Positions 7,847 to 15,570 of a DNA stretch of 32,817 nucleotides are shown here, in pieces. The stretch covers positions 1 through 32,817 of the forward strand of contig CAJWWK010000026.1 of assembly GCA_913048295.1 (NCBI GenBank). Reading direction: 5' to 3'. A program made the position numbers and the translations under genes. Each line of letters begins with the position of its first letter. The first letter of the stretch is position 1. The stretch comes from an uncultured Dehalococcoidia bacterium (GTDB taxonomy: Bacteria; Chloroflexota; Dehalococcoidia; Lucifugimonadales; Lucifugimonadaceae). A model generated the notes under the pieces. That model saw only the letters and a list, made by a program, of their open reading frames with translations, did no database searches and was not told the DNA's origin.

Positions 7847-9765
7847 TACGATGCGTCCCCGTCGTCGCCCAGTAGGCTGCCATCTTCACCCGGCCTGATC
7901 TGTAGCTCGTACAGGTCGTTGTAGTGCCCGCCAATCGCCAGCAGTTCATCGTGAGTACCGCGCTCCACAATCTTGCCTTCTTCGATAAAGAGGATTTCGT
8001 CAGCGTGCATCAGGGAACTCAGGCGGTGCGAAATAATGATCGTCGCACGGTCCTTAGTCAGCACGGCAAGCGCGGCGCGAATGCGCTGCTCGGTCGCCGC
8101 ATCGATCGCTGCTGTCGAATCGTCAAACACGATCAGTTTTGGCTTCAGCATTATCGAGCGCGCAATGGACAGTCGCTGGCGCTGCCCGCCCGAAAGCGAA
8201 ACGCCACGCTCACCAACCATCGTGTCGTACCCGCCCGGCAACCGCTCTATGTAGTCACCTAGCTGGGCATACTTGGAAGCGAGCTCCACGCGGTCGTCCG
8301 GGGCCCACGGGTCACCGTATGCAACGTTATGCTCGACCGATGCCGTGAACAGGAAAGTGTCCTGCTCGACCACGCCAACCGCCCTCCGCAGCGATTCGAG
8401 TTTCACGTCGCGCAGGTCCTGGCCATCGATCGTGATATACCCCTCGATCGGATCGTAAAAACGTGGTGCAAGGTGGGCAATAGTCGACTTGCCGCTTCCA
8501 GGGGGGCCCACAATACCCACCGTGTGCCCCGGCTCCGCCTTGAACGACACGCCGTTCAGCGTGTGCTCGCCCTCGTAACCGAAGCTCACGTTGTGGAACT
8601 CAAGCGCACCCTCGGTTATCTCAAGGTCCTTTGCATCCGGCTTGTCCTGGATATCCGGCTCCAGGTCGAGCACGGCAAACAATCGCCCGCCAGAGGCCGC
8701 ACCACGGGCGTAACCGTTCACCATCATTCCAATCTGCCGGACCGGTTGCAGCAATATGCTCATGAAAGCCAGGAACTGGGTCAACTCTCCCGCGGTCATC
8801 TCGCCATCGATCACACGCAAACCGCCGATCCACAGCACCGCCGCCATTGCCACCATGAACGCCAGGCCCATAATCGAAATGTTCGACGCCCGAATTCCCA
8901 CCTGCGTGTTCGCGAGCGCCAGTGCCTCATTAGAGGCCCCGTCGAATTTCTTCATCTCGTGGTCCTGAGACGCAAAGGCCCTGACCACCCGTATTCCGCC
9001 GAGGTTTTCGTCCATCACCTTGGTGAGCGAAGAGAGTTTTTCCTGGAGCGAGTACCAGTTCGATCGCAAGCGCAGCCGTGCCGCAGTCGCCCGCCACGCG
9101 ACGAACGGCACAAAGCTCAGGCTGATGAGCCCGAGTTGCAGGTCCTTGGTCAGCATCAGGTACATTCCCGTGCCGATCAACACCACAAGGAAAACTGTGC
9201 GCAGCAGGGCCGTCTGCACAAACATGCGCACACCTTCGACATCGAGGATGCCCCGCGTAATCAGGTCGCCCGTGTGCACGCCAGCGTGGTAACTGAACGA
9301 TAACCGCTGCAGCTTTTCGTAGTACAACATACGCAGTTCATACCCGATGTGCTGACCGACCGATTCGCCCATGTAGTTCTGGATCATCGCCGCGAGACCG
9401 CGTCCGATAGACGCGAGCAACAGGAGCACCGCGGTGAGGATCAGCGCATTCTTTGCGCGCGCATCGGCGTCACCGGCCAGGTTGGTTGCAGTATCGACCG
9501 CATTGCCAATCAGGATGGGAATCGCAAGCTGGAAACCGGAGGCCAGGAAAATGGCGATGAGTCCAATCGCCAACCGACCCTTGTAACGCAGCGCCATTCG
9601 CGTGATGCGAAGGTATACACCTGCTGGTTTCGATCCCTCGACAGGTCGTGACGATGTGCCGGCAGCTTTGCCTACCGGTGCAACCTGGATGGTAGCCGTG
9701 ACGAATTCTCCGCGTTGTCCAATTACAGCTAATAAGCATCGCGCACCGCACAAGCATGTGCGCAC
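7846..9765 (-). CDS. ABC exporter half-transporter, degenerate Walker B subunit
   Basis: This protein of about 639 residues again joins a six-helix exporter domain to an ATPase domain. Walker A GPPGSGKS lies near residue 418, a canonical LSGGQ signature near 522, and the H-loop is IIISHRL. Walker B reads LIVFDDSTAAID, with Asp where the catalytic Glu should be. This is the hallmark of the degenerate site of heterodimeric exporters, and it complements the partner encoded immediately downstream. The annotated start is GTG 9765, but the first 45-55 residues are not family-like and no good ribosome site is seen, so the true start may be further in. It is divergent from the acetyltransferase gene. 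Confidence 0.92.
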   Translation of the reverse strand: MRTCLCGARCLLAVIGQRGEFVTATIQVAPVGKAAGTSSRPVEGSKPAGVYLRITRMALRYKGRLAIGLIAIFLASGFQLAIPILIGNAVDTATNLAGDADARAKNALILTAVLLLLASIGRGLAAMIQNYMGESVGQHIGYELRMLYYEKLQRLSFSYHAGVHTGDLITRGILDVEGVRMFVQTALLRTVFLVVLIGTGMYLMLTKDLQLGLISLSFVPFVAWRATAARLRLRSNWYSLQEKLSSLTKVMDENLGGIRVVRAFASQDHEMKKFDGASNEALALANTQVGIRASNISIMGLAFMVAMAAVLWIGGLRVIDGEMTAGELTQFLAFMSILLQPVRQIGMMVNGYARGAASGGRLFAVLDLEPDIQDKPDAKDLEITEGALEFHNVSFGYEGEHTLNGVSFKAEPGHTVGIVGPPGSGKSTIAHLAPRFYDPIEGYITIDGQDLRDVKLESLRRAVGVVEQDTFLFTASVEHNVAYGDPWAPDDRVELASKYAQLGDYIERLPGGYDTMVGERGVSLSGGQRQRLSIARSIMLKPKLIVFDDSTAAIDAATEQRIRAALAVLTKDRATIIISHRLSSLMHADEILFIEEGKIVERGTHDELLAIGGHYNDLYELQIRPGEDGSLLGDDGDAS

Positions 9766-9994
9766 CGATTCAAACGCGATTTTTTCTCACTGTGCAGCGT
9801 TGAAGCCAATTCGCGATAAACTCGGTGCGATCTACTATCATCAGCATTCGTAGTTCTGATCAACTCGTTGTTCCACTGAACGGCGCGACAGCCCGAGCCC
9901 ATGACACTGTCAGATCCCGAAAACAAAATCGAAGGAGCGTTCGCTGATCTCGAAGCGGGGATAATTAAGGATGAATCCGACCCCTCCCGTTTTC

Positions 9995-9999
9995 AAGGA
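9995..9999 (+). promoter_or_regulatory. Ribosome binding site that decides the acetyltransferase start
   Basis: AAGGA lies six bases before ATG 10006. The alternative ATG at 9901 in the same frame has no comparable site. Confidence 0.6.
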
Positions 10000-10005
10000 A
10001 CGTCG

Positions 10006-10731
10006 ATGAGTCTTACCCGTAACGAATACTCGGTACGACGCGCGACATTGGCCGATTCCGTGATGCTCGAGAGTATCGAGAGAGAGGCGTTTCCCGGCAT
10101 GACGCCCACCACCCGTATTTCACGTGACCTCACTCGCCAAAACGGGCTCTACCTGGCTGCCGTCCGCGAATGGCACCCCGACGACCGACAGCGGGGGCCG
10201 AGGTTCGCGATCGCGACCAGGGCCGAAAAAGAGGACGACCGCTTTACGGCACGACTGAAGCGCAACGTCGACAGGTATCTGCTCGATTACGTAAACCGAC
10301 CAAAGTTACCCCCCGATTACATCGCCGGTTTTGCCGGCCTCTGGTTCGTAGTCGATGAAGCCCATGTGATAATCATTGGACTGCGTGAGGTCGAGCGTGG
10401 CAAAGACATCGGCGAACTCCTCCTCGTCAGCGGAATTGAACAGGCCGTCGAGAACGACTCCCGCGTCATCACGCTGGAAGTCCGCCAATCCAACGATGTG
10501 GCGATCGAGCTGTACCGAAAGTACGGGTTCCATAAAGTGGGTTTGCGCCGCAGGTACTACTCCGACAATGACGAAGACGCTGTCATAATGACCACCCCAC
10601 CGATGCGGAGTGACGACTACCAGTCACACTTCAAGATTCTCGTTGAACAGCACGCCAGCAAATGGGGATGGGTGGAACGGCCGGGCTACGACGGCCCTGA
10701 AGTTACACACGCCGAAACTGACGGACCGTAA
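10006..10731 (+). CDS. rimI: RimI-type GNAT N-acetyltransferase
   Basis: This 241-residue protein (start at ATG 10006; a 36-residue longer form from 9901 is possible) carries the GNAT fold. The opening is YSVRRATLADSVMLESIERE, the acetyl-CoA loop is VERGKDIGELLL, and the C-terminal signature LEVRQSNDVAIELYRKYGF, then RRRYYSDNDEDAVIM, is very close to RimI, which acetylates the N-terminal Ala of ribosomal protein S18. Differences from RimI are a charged insertion of roughly 50 residues (about 70-120) before the core strands and a C-terminal extension of about 45 residues. The acceptor could therefore differ. RimI is often near tsaB/tsaD, but neither is here. It has its own promoter region, divergent from the exporter genes. 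Confidence 0.8.
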   Translation: MSLTRNEYSVRRATLADSVMLESIEREAFPGMTPTTRISRDLTRQNGLYLAAVREWHPDDRQRGPRFAIATRAEKEDDRFTARLKRNVDRYLLDYVNRPKLPPDYIAGFAGLWFVVDEAHVIIIGLREVERGKDIGELLLVSGIEQAVENDSRVITLEVRQSNDVAIELYRKYGFHKVGLRRRYYSDNDEDAVIMTTPPMRSDDYQSHFKILVEQHASKWGWVERPGYDGPEVTHAETDGP

Positions 10732-10766
10732 GACGGCGATTCAGAGAACCCCGAAAACTCGGGCCA

Positions 10767-11582
10767 CTAGCCCTCTGCGGCTTGACGTGTCAAGAAGATC
10801 AGCAAGACCAGGCCGGCAAGGTTCAGCCCGATGCTCCAGACCACCCAGCGCTGCTGAACGGACTTGAAGTGCTTCACCGACCGCCATTTTTTGCCACGCC
10901 ACGCCAGTTCGTTTCCACGGAACCCCAGAAACAGGCTTGCACCCATCAGGGTCATAAATCGCAACGTACTCGGAAAAACCGGCAGATATACGGCGAACAT
11001 CAGCGCCGCAATCGGCACCCCTGAGAATATTCCCCAGATCGGGGCCATCAAAAATGCCGCCCAGTTCCACCGCTTTATATCCCGGGGAACCTCGCCGCGC
11101 TTCATCCCCGAAGTATTCGTCTCCGGTTCTTCCGACATCGCCGCATCATTTGCAACCGGCGCAGGACCGACGCTTGTGCCGAATCCTGAACCCGATATCG
11201 AATCGGCAGCAGGACCACGCAGGTCGGCCCGATCATCTTTCGGCTCGCGCGCAGGCGCCGGCACGGATATGGGGTTGAGTTCAGGCTCATACGTACGGGC
11301 CTTCCGGGCAGGCTCTACCGGCGTCGCTGGCGATATTCGAACCGTATCGTTCATCTCGGTCCCGCATACCCAGCAGTGCACCGCACGGTTGAAGTTTGCA
11401 CCGCCGCAACGGGCGCACGAAACCAGCCCCATCGGTGAAGGGGTGTCAGTGGTGACGACAAGCATTCGCTCACCACAGCGGGTGCACGAATAGCCGCCCC
11501 TGGCGTTTTCGGTCCCGCAGTGGGTGCAATAGATGTTGTCGCTGTCGATCGTCTGGTCTATTTTGTCCGGTTGATCTGGCAT
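10767..11582 (-). CDS. Zinc-ribbon membrane protein with C-terminal DUF2628-like domain
   Basis: In this 271-residue protein the N-terminus has two zinc-ribbon units, CTHCG...CTRCG and CARCG...CWVCG, giving eight Cys for two zinc ions. A Pro/Ala-rich linker (about residues 85-165) follows, then a membrane domain beginning RWNWAAFLMAPIWGIF with two or three hydrophobic segments. It has the LGFRGNELAWR segment typical of DUF2628-type proteins (gene products with W/N-AAF..P.W). The function of this family is not established; zinc ribbons suggest regulation or protein contact. The start is ATG 11582 with AGG just before it. It converges on the acetyltransferase gene with a 35-base gap. Confidence 0.75.
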   Translation of the reverse strand: MPDQPDKIDQTIDSDNIYCTHCGTENARGGYSCTRCGERMLVVTTDTPSPMGLVSCARCGGANFNRAVHCWVCGTEMNDTVRISPATPVEPARKARTYEPELNPISVPAPAREPKDDRADLRGPAADSISGSGFGTSVGPAPVANDAAMSEEPETNTSGMKRGEVPRDIKRWNWAAFLMAPIWGIFSGVPIAALMFAVYLPVFPSTLRFMTLMGASLFLGFRGNELAWRGKKWRSVKHFKSVQQRWVVWSIGLNLAGLVLLIFLTRQAAEG

Positions 11583-11757
11583 ACCTGACTAAGTCTAGTG
11601 GCATCTGCGCAACAATGCCGTGGCTTCCACCGCGATTACTTATGGTGATTCACGCCTTCCGTTCAGGCCCGCTTCGATGCCCGGTAGCAGTGTTACGTTG
11701 ACAGATACCGGCCCGGATTTTGATCAACGCCGTGTTCACCAGATGATTTCGCGGCGA

Positions 11758-11949
11758 TTAGAGATCTGAATCGTCGAGGTCAAGCGCGTGCATCAAATCG
11801 TCAAGCTCGGCGCGCGTCGCATCGTCAATTACCGGGCTCAGGGGCCGAACTGACGCAATATCCATAAAGCCACGCCGCCTGATGATGTAGCTGTACCCTT
11901 GGCGCAAGTGATGTCCGGTGGGCATTTCGACAACCCAAATGCCAGACAA
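11758..11949 (-). pseudogene. Probable remnant of a DapA-family (dihydrodipicolinate synthase-like) C-terminus
   Basis: This frame of 63 codons contains RRRGFMDIASVRPLSP, then DDATRAELDDLMHALDL. DapA-family lyases usually end with a similar pattern: a helix, a G-V-RPPL-P segment, then D-x-x-R-x-EL-x-x-LL-x-x-LGL. No catalytic Tyr or Lys region is present, and a stop codon lies directly upstream of the frame at 11950-11952. It therefore looks like a 3' leftover of a deleted gene. It could instead be a chance frame or a small protein (a shorter form from the ATG of MPTGHH is possible). Confidence is moderate to low. Confidence 0.4.
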
Positions 11950-12015
11950 CTACCATGACGCGTCAACAATTTGCTAAAATGCTCACACATGCTGAACACG
12001 AACTCGATTTATGAA

Positions 12016-12064
12016 TGTATTTGTACTGGTCGCTAAGACGGGAAATACACTCGCGCTTCAGCGA
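12016..12064 (+). promoter_or_regulatory. Candidate pseudoknotted 5' leader of the sulfite/nitrite reductase
   Basis: A perfect stem TGTATTT (12016-12022) with AAATACA (12043-12049) encloses a 20-base loop. TCGCT (12030-12034) inside that loop can pair with AGCGA (12060-12064) outside it, making a pseudoknot immediately before the terminator-like hairpin. I could not match it to a known riboswitch. Confidence 0.4.
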
Positions 12065-12068
12065 TTTG

Positions 12069-12103
12069 ACCCCGCCTGCAACCAAGCCAGCGGGGTTTTT
12101 GTT
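12069..12103 (+). terminator. Terminator-like hairpin with T-run in the leader, possible attenuator
   Basis: ACCCCGC (12069-12075) pairs with GCGGGGT ending at 12096, and inner bases extend the stem with a bulge. A TTTTTGTTT run follows. It lies about 60 bases before the TTG of the reductase, with no gene upstream on the same strand that would need it, which suggests conditional termination. Confidence 0.6.
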
Positions 12104-12162
12104 TGCTCAGGCAGCTTGTTCCCCTTGAGAGAACGACTCACGGAAAATAGAGGTTCCACACG

Positions 12163-13965
12163 TTGACCACCAAAAGTGTTAGTACTAGCGACTGGATTCC
12201 AAATCCTGAAAACGCCAGCGTCCTCAAGGTCGACGGCTCCGAAATCGCCAATTTTGAAGACCAGGTAAAGCTTTTCCAGGCCGGCGAAAAGGACGAGATC
12301 GAATTCCTCCGGTTCCGGCTCCGCCAGGGCATTTACGGCCAGCGGCAACCCGACAGCCAGATGATTCGGGTGAAAATTCCGTTCGGTGGTCTTACTGCCG
12401 ATCAGATGGACGTGCTCGGAGAAGTTGCCGAAATATACACGCCACTTAAAAAGGGCCACTTCACAACCCGTGAAAACGTCCAGTACCACCATGTCCCCCT
12501 TGCCGAAACTCCCGAGCTGCTGCGCCTCCTCGGCGATTCCGGTCTCTCGACCCGGGAAGCGTGTGGAAACACCGTCCGAAACGTCGTCGCTCACCCTTCC
12601 GCCGGCGTCTCAAAAGACGAAGTATTCGATGTAACTCCGTACGCAGCGGCCTATTCCCGTTATTTCCTGCGGCACCCGACCACGCAGAACATGCCACGAA
12701 AGTCGAAGGTTGCATTTTCCGGTTCGGAAAAAGACGAGGCGATGGTGCTGATGCACGATGTCGGACTGGTCGCAAGAATCCGAGACGGTAAACGTGGATT
12801 CAAGATAGTCGTTGGTGGCGGACTGTCCACCAAGGCGATCATGGCGAAAACCCTGAGCGAGTTCGTGCCGGTCGAAGATTACCTCTTGCACTGTGAAGCG
12901 GTCCTCCGAATCTTCAACCGACAGGACGAAGAACGAAAGAGCATCGCAAAGGCCCGCATCAAATTCACAATCGATCGGCTTGGAATCGATAAATTTAAAG
13001 AGATGGTCGACGAAGAGCTTCTTGGCGACTGGGCGAAAAAACAAATCGACACCGATTCGCTGATGTTCATCGACGATGAAGAGTCCGACGCCCCCGGCGC
13101 CCCGACCGACGCGACGCCCGAGCCAGCCGATGGACAGGCCGACCATGCCGCATACAGCGAATGGAAGCGGACCAGCGTTGTCGAACAGCGCCAGGACGGC
13201 TTCTGCATCGTGTATGTGCGTGTCGAACGCGGCGATGTCTATGCCAACCAGTGGTCTCAGCTGGCCAGCATCGCACGCACATTCGCAGGCGCTCGGGCCC
13301 GCATAGACCAGCAGCAAAACCTGGTCTATCGCTGGGTCCGCACCGAATCGCTCTTCGACATCTACAAGGCACTCGGTGCAATCGGCTTCAGTGTCGCCGG
13401 TCGAGAGACCATCCGCGACATCGTGACCTGCCCGGGCACCGACTCCTGCAAGCTGGGCATTACATCGTCGATGGGCCTTAACAAGGCGCTCGGCGAAGCC
13501 ATCGACAAGATGGGCGCCCTCGATCCGCTGGTCGAAAATATGCACATCAAGGCGAGCGGTTGCCCGAACTCGTGCGGGCAGCACCATCTCGCCAGCATCG
13601 GTTTCCACGGCGCGGTAGTTAAAGGCCCCGGCGGTCAGGTCCCCGCGTACGAATTGTTCCTTGGCGGACGCTCAACCGAGGCCGGTGGCACGAAGATCGG
13701 CACCAGGGTCAAAGGACGAGTTCCCGCCAAGCGTGCGCCAGAAGCCCTCAAGATGGTCATCGACACCTTCGTCGCCAACCGCAAGGAAGGCGAAGAGTTT
13801 GCCGAGTTCATCGAGCGCTTCGGTGTCGAGCACTTTGAAAAAGAATTCACCAAGCTGAAGCAGGAAGTCGGCCCGCTCGATCGGGATCATATCCAGACCT
13901 ACATGGACTGGGGTAAGACCGTGGTCTACAAGCTGGAACGCGGCGAAGGAGAGTGCGCGGTCTAA
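12163..13965 (+). CDS. Ferredoxin-type nitrite/sulfite reductase (siroheme, 4Fe-4S)
   Basis: This 600-residue protein is of the NirA/Sir family, which performs six-electron reduction of sulfite to sulfide or nitrite to ammonium. It has the two-fold repeated architecture: an N-terminal half with LRQGIYGQRQP, then GHFTTRENVQYHHV and REACGNTVRNVVAHP, and a C-terminal half with DIVTCPGTDSCKLGIT and ASGCPNSCGQHHLASIGFHG. Cys423, Cys429, Cys467 and Cys471 form the C-x5-C...C-x3-C set that binds the cluster and siroheme. An acidic linker (about 305-325) separates the halves. The start is TTG 12163 with AGAGG upstream. Sulfite versus nitrite cannot be decided, as no sulfate- or nitrate-assimilation gene is adjacent. 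A ferredoxin gene lies about 1.6 kb downstream. Confidence 0.93.
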   Translation: MTTKSVSTSDWIPNPENASVLKVDGSEIANFEDQVKLFQAGEKDEIEFLRFRLRQGIYGQRQPDSQMIRVKIPFGGLTADQMDVLGEVAEIYTPLKKGHFTTRENVQYHHVPLAETPELLRLLGDSGLSTREACGNTVRNVVAHPSAGVSKDEVFDVTPYAAAYSRYFLRHPTTQNMPRKSKVAFSGSEKDEAMVLMHDVGLVARIRDGKRGFKIVVGGGLSTKAIMAKTLSEFVPVEDYLLHCEAVLRIFNRQDEERKSIAKARIKFTIDRLGIDKFKEMVDEELLGDWAKKQIDTDSLMFIDDEESDAPGAPTDATPEPADGQADHAAYSEWKRTSVVEQRQDGFCIVYVRVERGDVYANQWSQLASIARTFAGARARIDQQQNLVYRWVRTESLFDIYKALGAIGFSVAGRETIRDIVTCPGTDSCKLGITSSMGLNKALGEAIDKMGALDPLVENMHIKASGCPNSCGQHHLASIGFHGAVVKGPGGQVPAYELFLGGRSTEAGGTKIGTRVKGRVPAKRAPEALKMVIDTFVANRKEGEEFAEFIERFGVEHFEKEFTKLKQEVGPLDRDHIQTYMDWGKTVVYKLERGEGECAV

Positions 13966-14158
13966 TCCGCACTTCCTCCTGATTCTGGCCCTAGCTCAGC
14001 CATTCCGAGGCCCGTTGATTCACCGGATTTCCTGACCCCTGCGCAGGGATCTGAGGCTGAGTCGCGGGCACGCCGAAAGCTTGCCGAAGCGACTTCGTCT
14101 GAGTGCGTCGCCATTCTCGAGTATCGAGAAGTAAACCGCACACCGCCTGAAAATAGCG

Positions 14159-14659
14159 CTATTTATCGTCCGGCTCCCGCTCATCCGCACCAGGATCGTC
14201 ACCCGGCGACACGAAATCGATTATCTTGCCACGCCCCGCTGAACCGCCGGAGTCCGGTGACTCTGGCTTCCCTTCGACGCGCCGTCCCCTCCAGTACTTC
14301 ACCTGCGGTTCACGACCTCTCGACCGCTCGGCCACCCGCGTTTCGCCCCGAAGCCGACCCCCCCCCCCACTTCGGAACGAGGCCGCGTAGCCAATCACAA
14401 CCAACAACGCCCCGATAATCGCCAGTGGTACTTTCGCCGCGGGAGTAAACGCCGCGACCGCGAGAATTACCAGGCCAAGAATGATTACTCTGCCCGGGTT
14501 GAACTTGATTCCACCAGAGTTCACAGGTGATCTGCGCTTCGGGGCCTTCGGAGAAAACGGCTCAAACTGCCTTTGCCGGGTTCGCTTTGACTTCGGTTCG
14601 CCTTCCGAACTCTCGAGGATTTCGTCTATTTCTCGCTCAAATCTTGTTTTGTCGGGCAT
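14159..14659 (-). CDS. Small membrane protein of unknown function with homopolymeric C tract
   Basis: This 166-residue protein is not recognised. Residues 1-50 are charged (MPDKTRFEREIDEILESSEG, then a Lys/Arg-rich stretch). A pair of hydrophobic helices (about 55-92) follows, then a Gly/Arg-rich and acidic cytosolic tail. The N-terminal phrase FEREIDEILE occurs in small membrane proteins of Chloroflexota-like bacteria, from memory only. The codons for SGGGGRL contain an 11-base homopolymer (C on the plus strand, 14358-14368), so frame slippage or an assembly error is possible. A 14-base palindrome (14151-14164) spans the stop codon. The start is ATG 14659, divergent from the HemQ-like gene. 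Confidence 0.65.
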   Translation of the reverse strand: MPDKTRFEREIDEILESSEGEPKSKRTRQRQFEPFSPKAPKRRSPVNSGGIKFNPGRVIILGLVILAVAAFTPAAKVPLAIIGALLVVIGYAASFRSGGGGRLRGETRVAERSRGREPQVKYWRGRRVEGKPESPDSGGSAGRGKIIDFVSPGDDPGADEREPDDK

Positions 14660-14696
14660 TTGGTGTGTCTGCCTACACGCTGCGAAACCGCGTTGC

Positions 14697-14702
14697 TATA
14701 CT
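14697..14702 (+). promoter_or_regulatory. Possible -10 element upstream of the HemQ-like gene
   Basis: TATACT lies 64 bases before ATG 14767. A weak TACACG sits 17 bases upstream as -35. This is consensus likeness only. Confidence 0.3.
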
Positions 14703-14766
14703 CGGAAAATCCCTGCTGCAATTATCGCGCAGGTCAACCCGCTTCTGTAATTAGCTCATAAATAAA

Positions 14767-15441
14767 ATGCCAAAAGTCGAGTACGACAATTTCCAAAAAA
14801 TCTGCCTGTTCAAACTCGGGCAGAATTTCCGGCTGCTGGATGCCGACGAGCGGTCGAAAGGCAAGCAGGAATTTGCAGCCGCGATTAACGATCTATCATC
14901 AGTCCACCCGATTCTGAGTTACAGCACAGTAGGTACGCGCGCCGATACGGATTTCATGCTCGTCCAGGATTCGCCCTCCATCGAAACGTTCCACGAAACG
15001 TCAAGACAGCTCAACACAACGCTGATGGCCGGCTACCTCGAGCAGCCGTACTCATATCTCTCGATCAGGCGCAAAAGCCGCTACAAGCACGGCGGCGGTA
15101 CGCCCGGCGAACTCAAAGAAGACTACAAGTACCTCATCATCTACCCGATGACCAAGACAAGGCCCTGGTACGAAAAATCCATGGACGACCGCCAGAAAAT
15201 GATGAACGACCATTTTCGCATCGGAATCAACTACCCGATGGTGATGATCAACACCACCTACGCATTCGGACTCGACGATACCGAGTTCGTGCTTGGCTTT
15301 GAAATGGACGATCCATCCGACTTCGTTTCGCTGGTGATGGACCTGCGTGAAGTACCCGTCGCCCAGTACACGGCGACCGAGATACCGATCTTCACGACAA
15401 TCCGCATGCCGATCGCCGAAGCACTCGACGCAATGGTCTAG
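14767..15441 (+). CDS. hemQ: Chlorite-dismutase-fold heme protein, HemQ-like (coproheme decarboxylase)
   Basis: In this 224-residue protein the family segments are IIYPMTKTRPWY, then MMNDHFRIGINYP, then FGLDDTEFVLGFE and IPIFTTIRM. His149 is the proximal heme ligand position and Tyr126 (IYPMTK) matches the redox-active Tyr of coproheme decarboxylases. The distal Arg needed for chlorite breakdown is absent: about 12-13 residues after His149 there is Ile-Asn. The protein should therefore act in heme synthesis, turning coproheme into heme b, rather than detoxify chlorite. No other heme genes are adjacent. The start is ATG 14767 with a weak ribosome site. It converges on the ferredoxin gene. Confidence 0.82.
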   Translation: MPKVEYDNFQKICLFKLGQNFRLLDADERSKGKQEFAAAINDLSSVHPILSYSTVGTRADTDFMLVQDSPSIETFHETSRQLNTTLMAGYLEQPYSYLSIRRKSRYKHGGGTPGELKEDYKYLIIYPMTKTRPWYEKSMDDRQKMMNDHFRIGINYPMVMINTTYAFGLDDTEFVLGFEMDDPSDFVSLVMDLREVPVAQYTATEIPIFTTIRMPIAEALDAMV

Positions 15442-15501
15442 GCGATGGAACCGGGACTTGCTCGAAACCAGGACGCCCAAGCCGGGCGGTTGGTGTCAGA
15501 T

Positions 15502-15531
15502 AAAAAAAAGACCCCGGTTTCGCCACCGGGG
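15502..15531 (-). terminator. Rho-independent terminator of the ferredoxin gene
   Basis: On the minus strand, CCCCGG and CCGGGG (6 bp, plus-strand positions 15512-15517 and 15526-15531) are separated by 8 bases and followed by a run of eight T (15502-15509). It lies 40 bases after the ferredoxin stop. The plus strand has no T-run after the stem, so it serves the minus strand. Confidence 0.85.
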
Positions 15532-15570
15532 CCGTTGCTTGAACGCAGTCGTCAGTTTTACCGGAGCTCT

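Larger units (their letters stand above)
11583..12162. other. Intergenic region: gene remnant and structured leader
   Basis: This 580-base gap holds a short minus-strand frame resembling a DapA C-terminus (11758-11949) and the structured leader of the sulfite/nitrite reductase (12016-12103). A TAAAAT at 11975-11980 could be a -10 element, but no good -35 is placed. Bases 11583-11757 show nothing I can name. Confidence 0.6.

Noticed and set aside
5876-7924. 682-residue plus-strand open frame
   Set aside because: It lies wholly antisense to the first ABC exporter gene, has His/Arg/Gln-rich composition and no domain. It is a shadow of GC-biased codons.
8329-9303. 324-residue plus-strand open frame
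   Set aside because: Antisense to the second ABC exporter gene with low-complexity composition and no motif.
12001-12103. Known SAM or cobalamin riboswitch
   Set aside because: The conserved core sequences of those classes are not present, so the leader is reported only as a candidate attenuator.
12610-13608. 332-residue minus-strand open frame
   Set aside because: Antisense to the sulfite/nitrite reductase, which has clear cluster-binding Cys. This frame has no family features.
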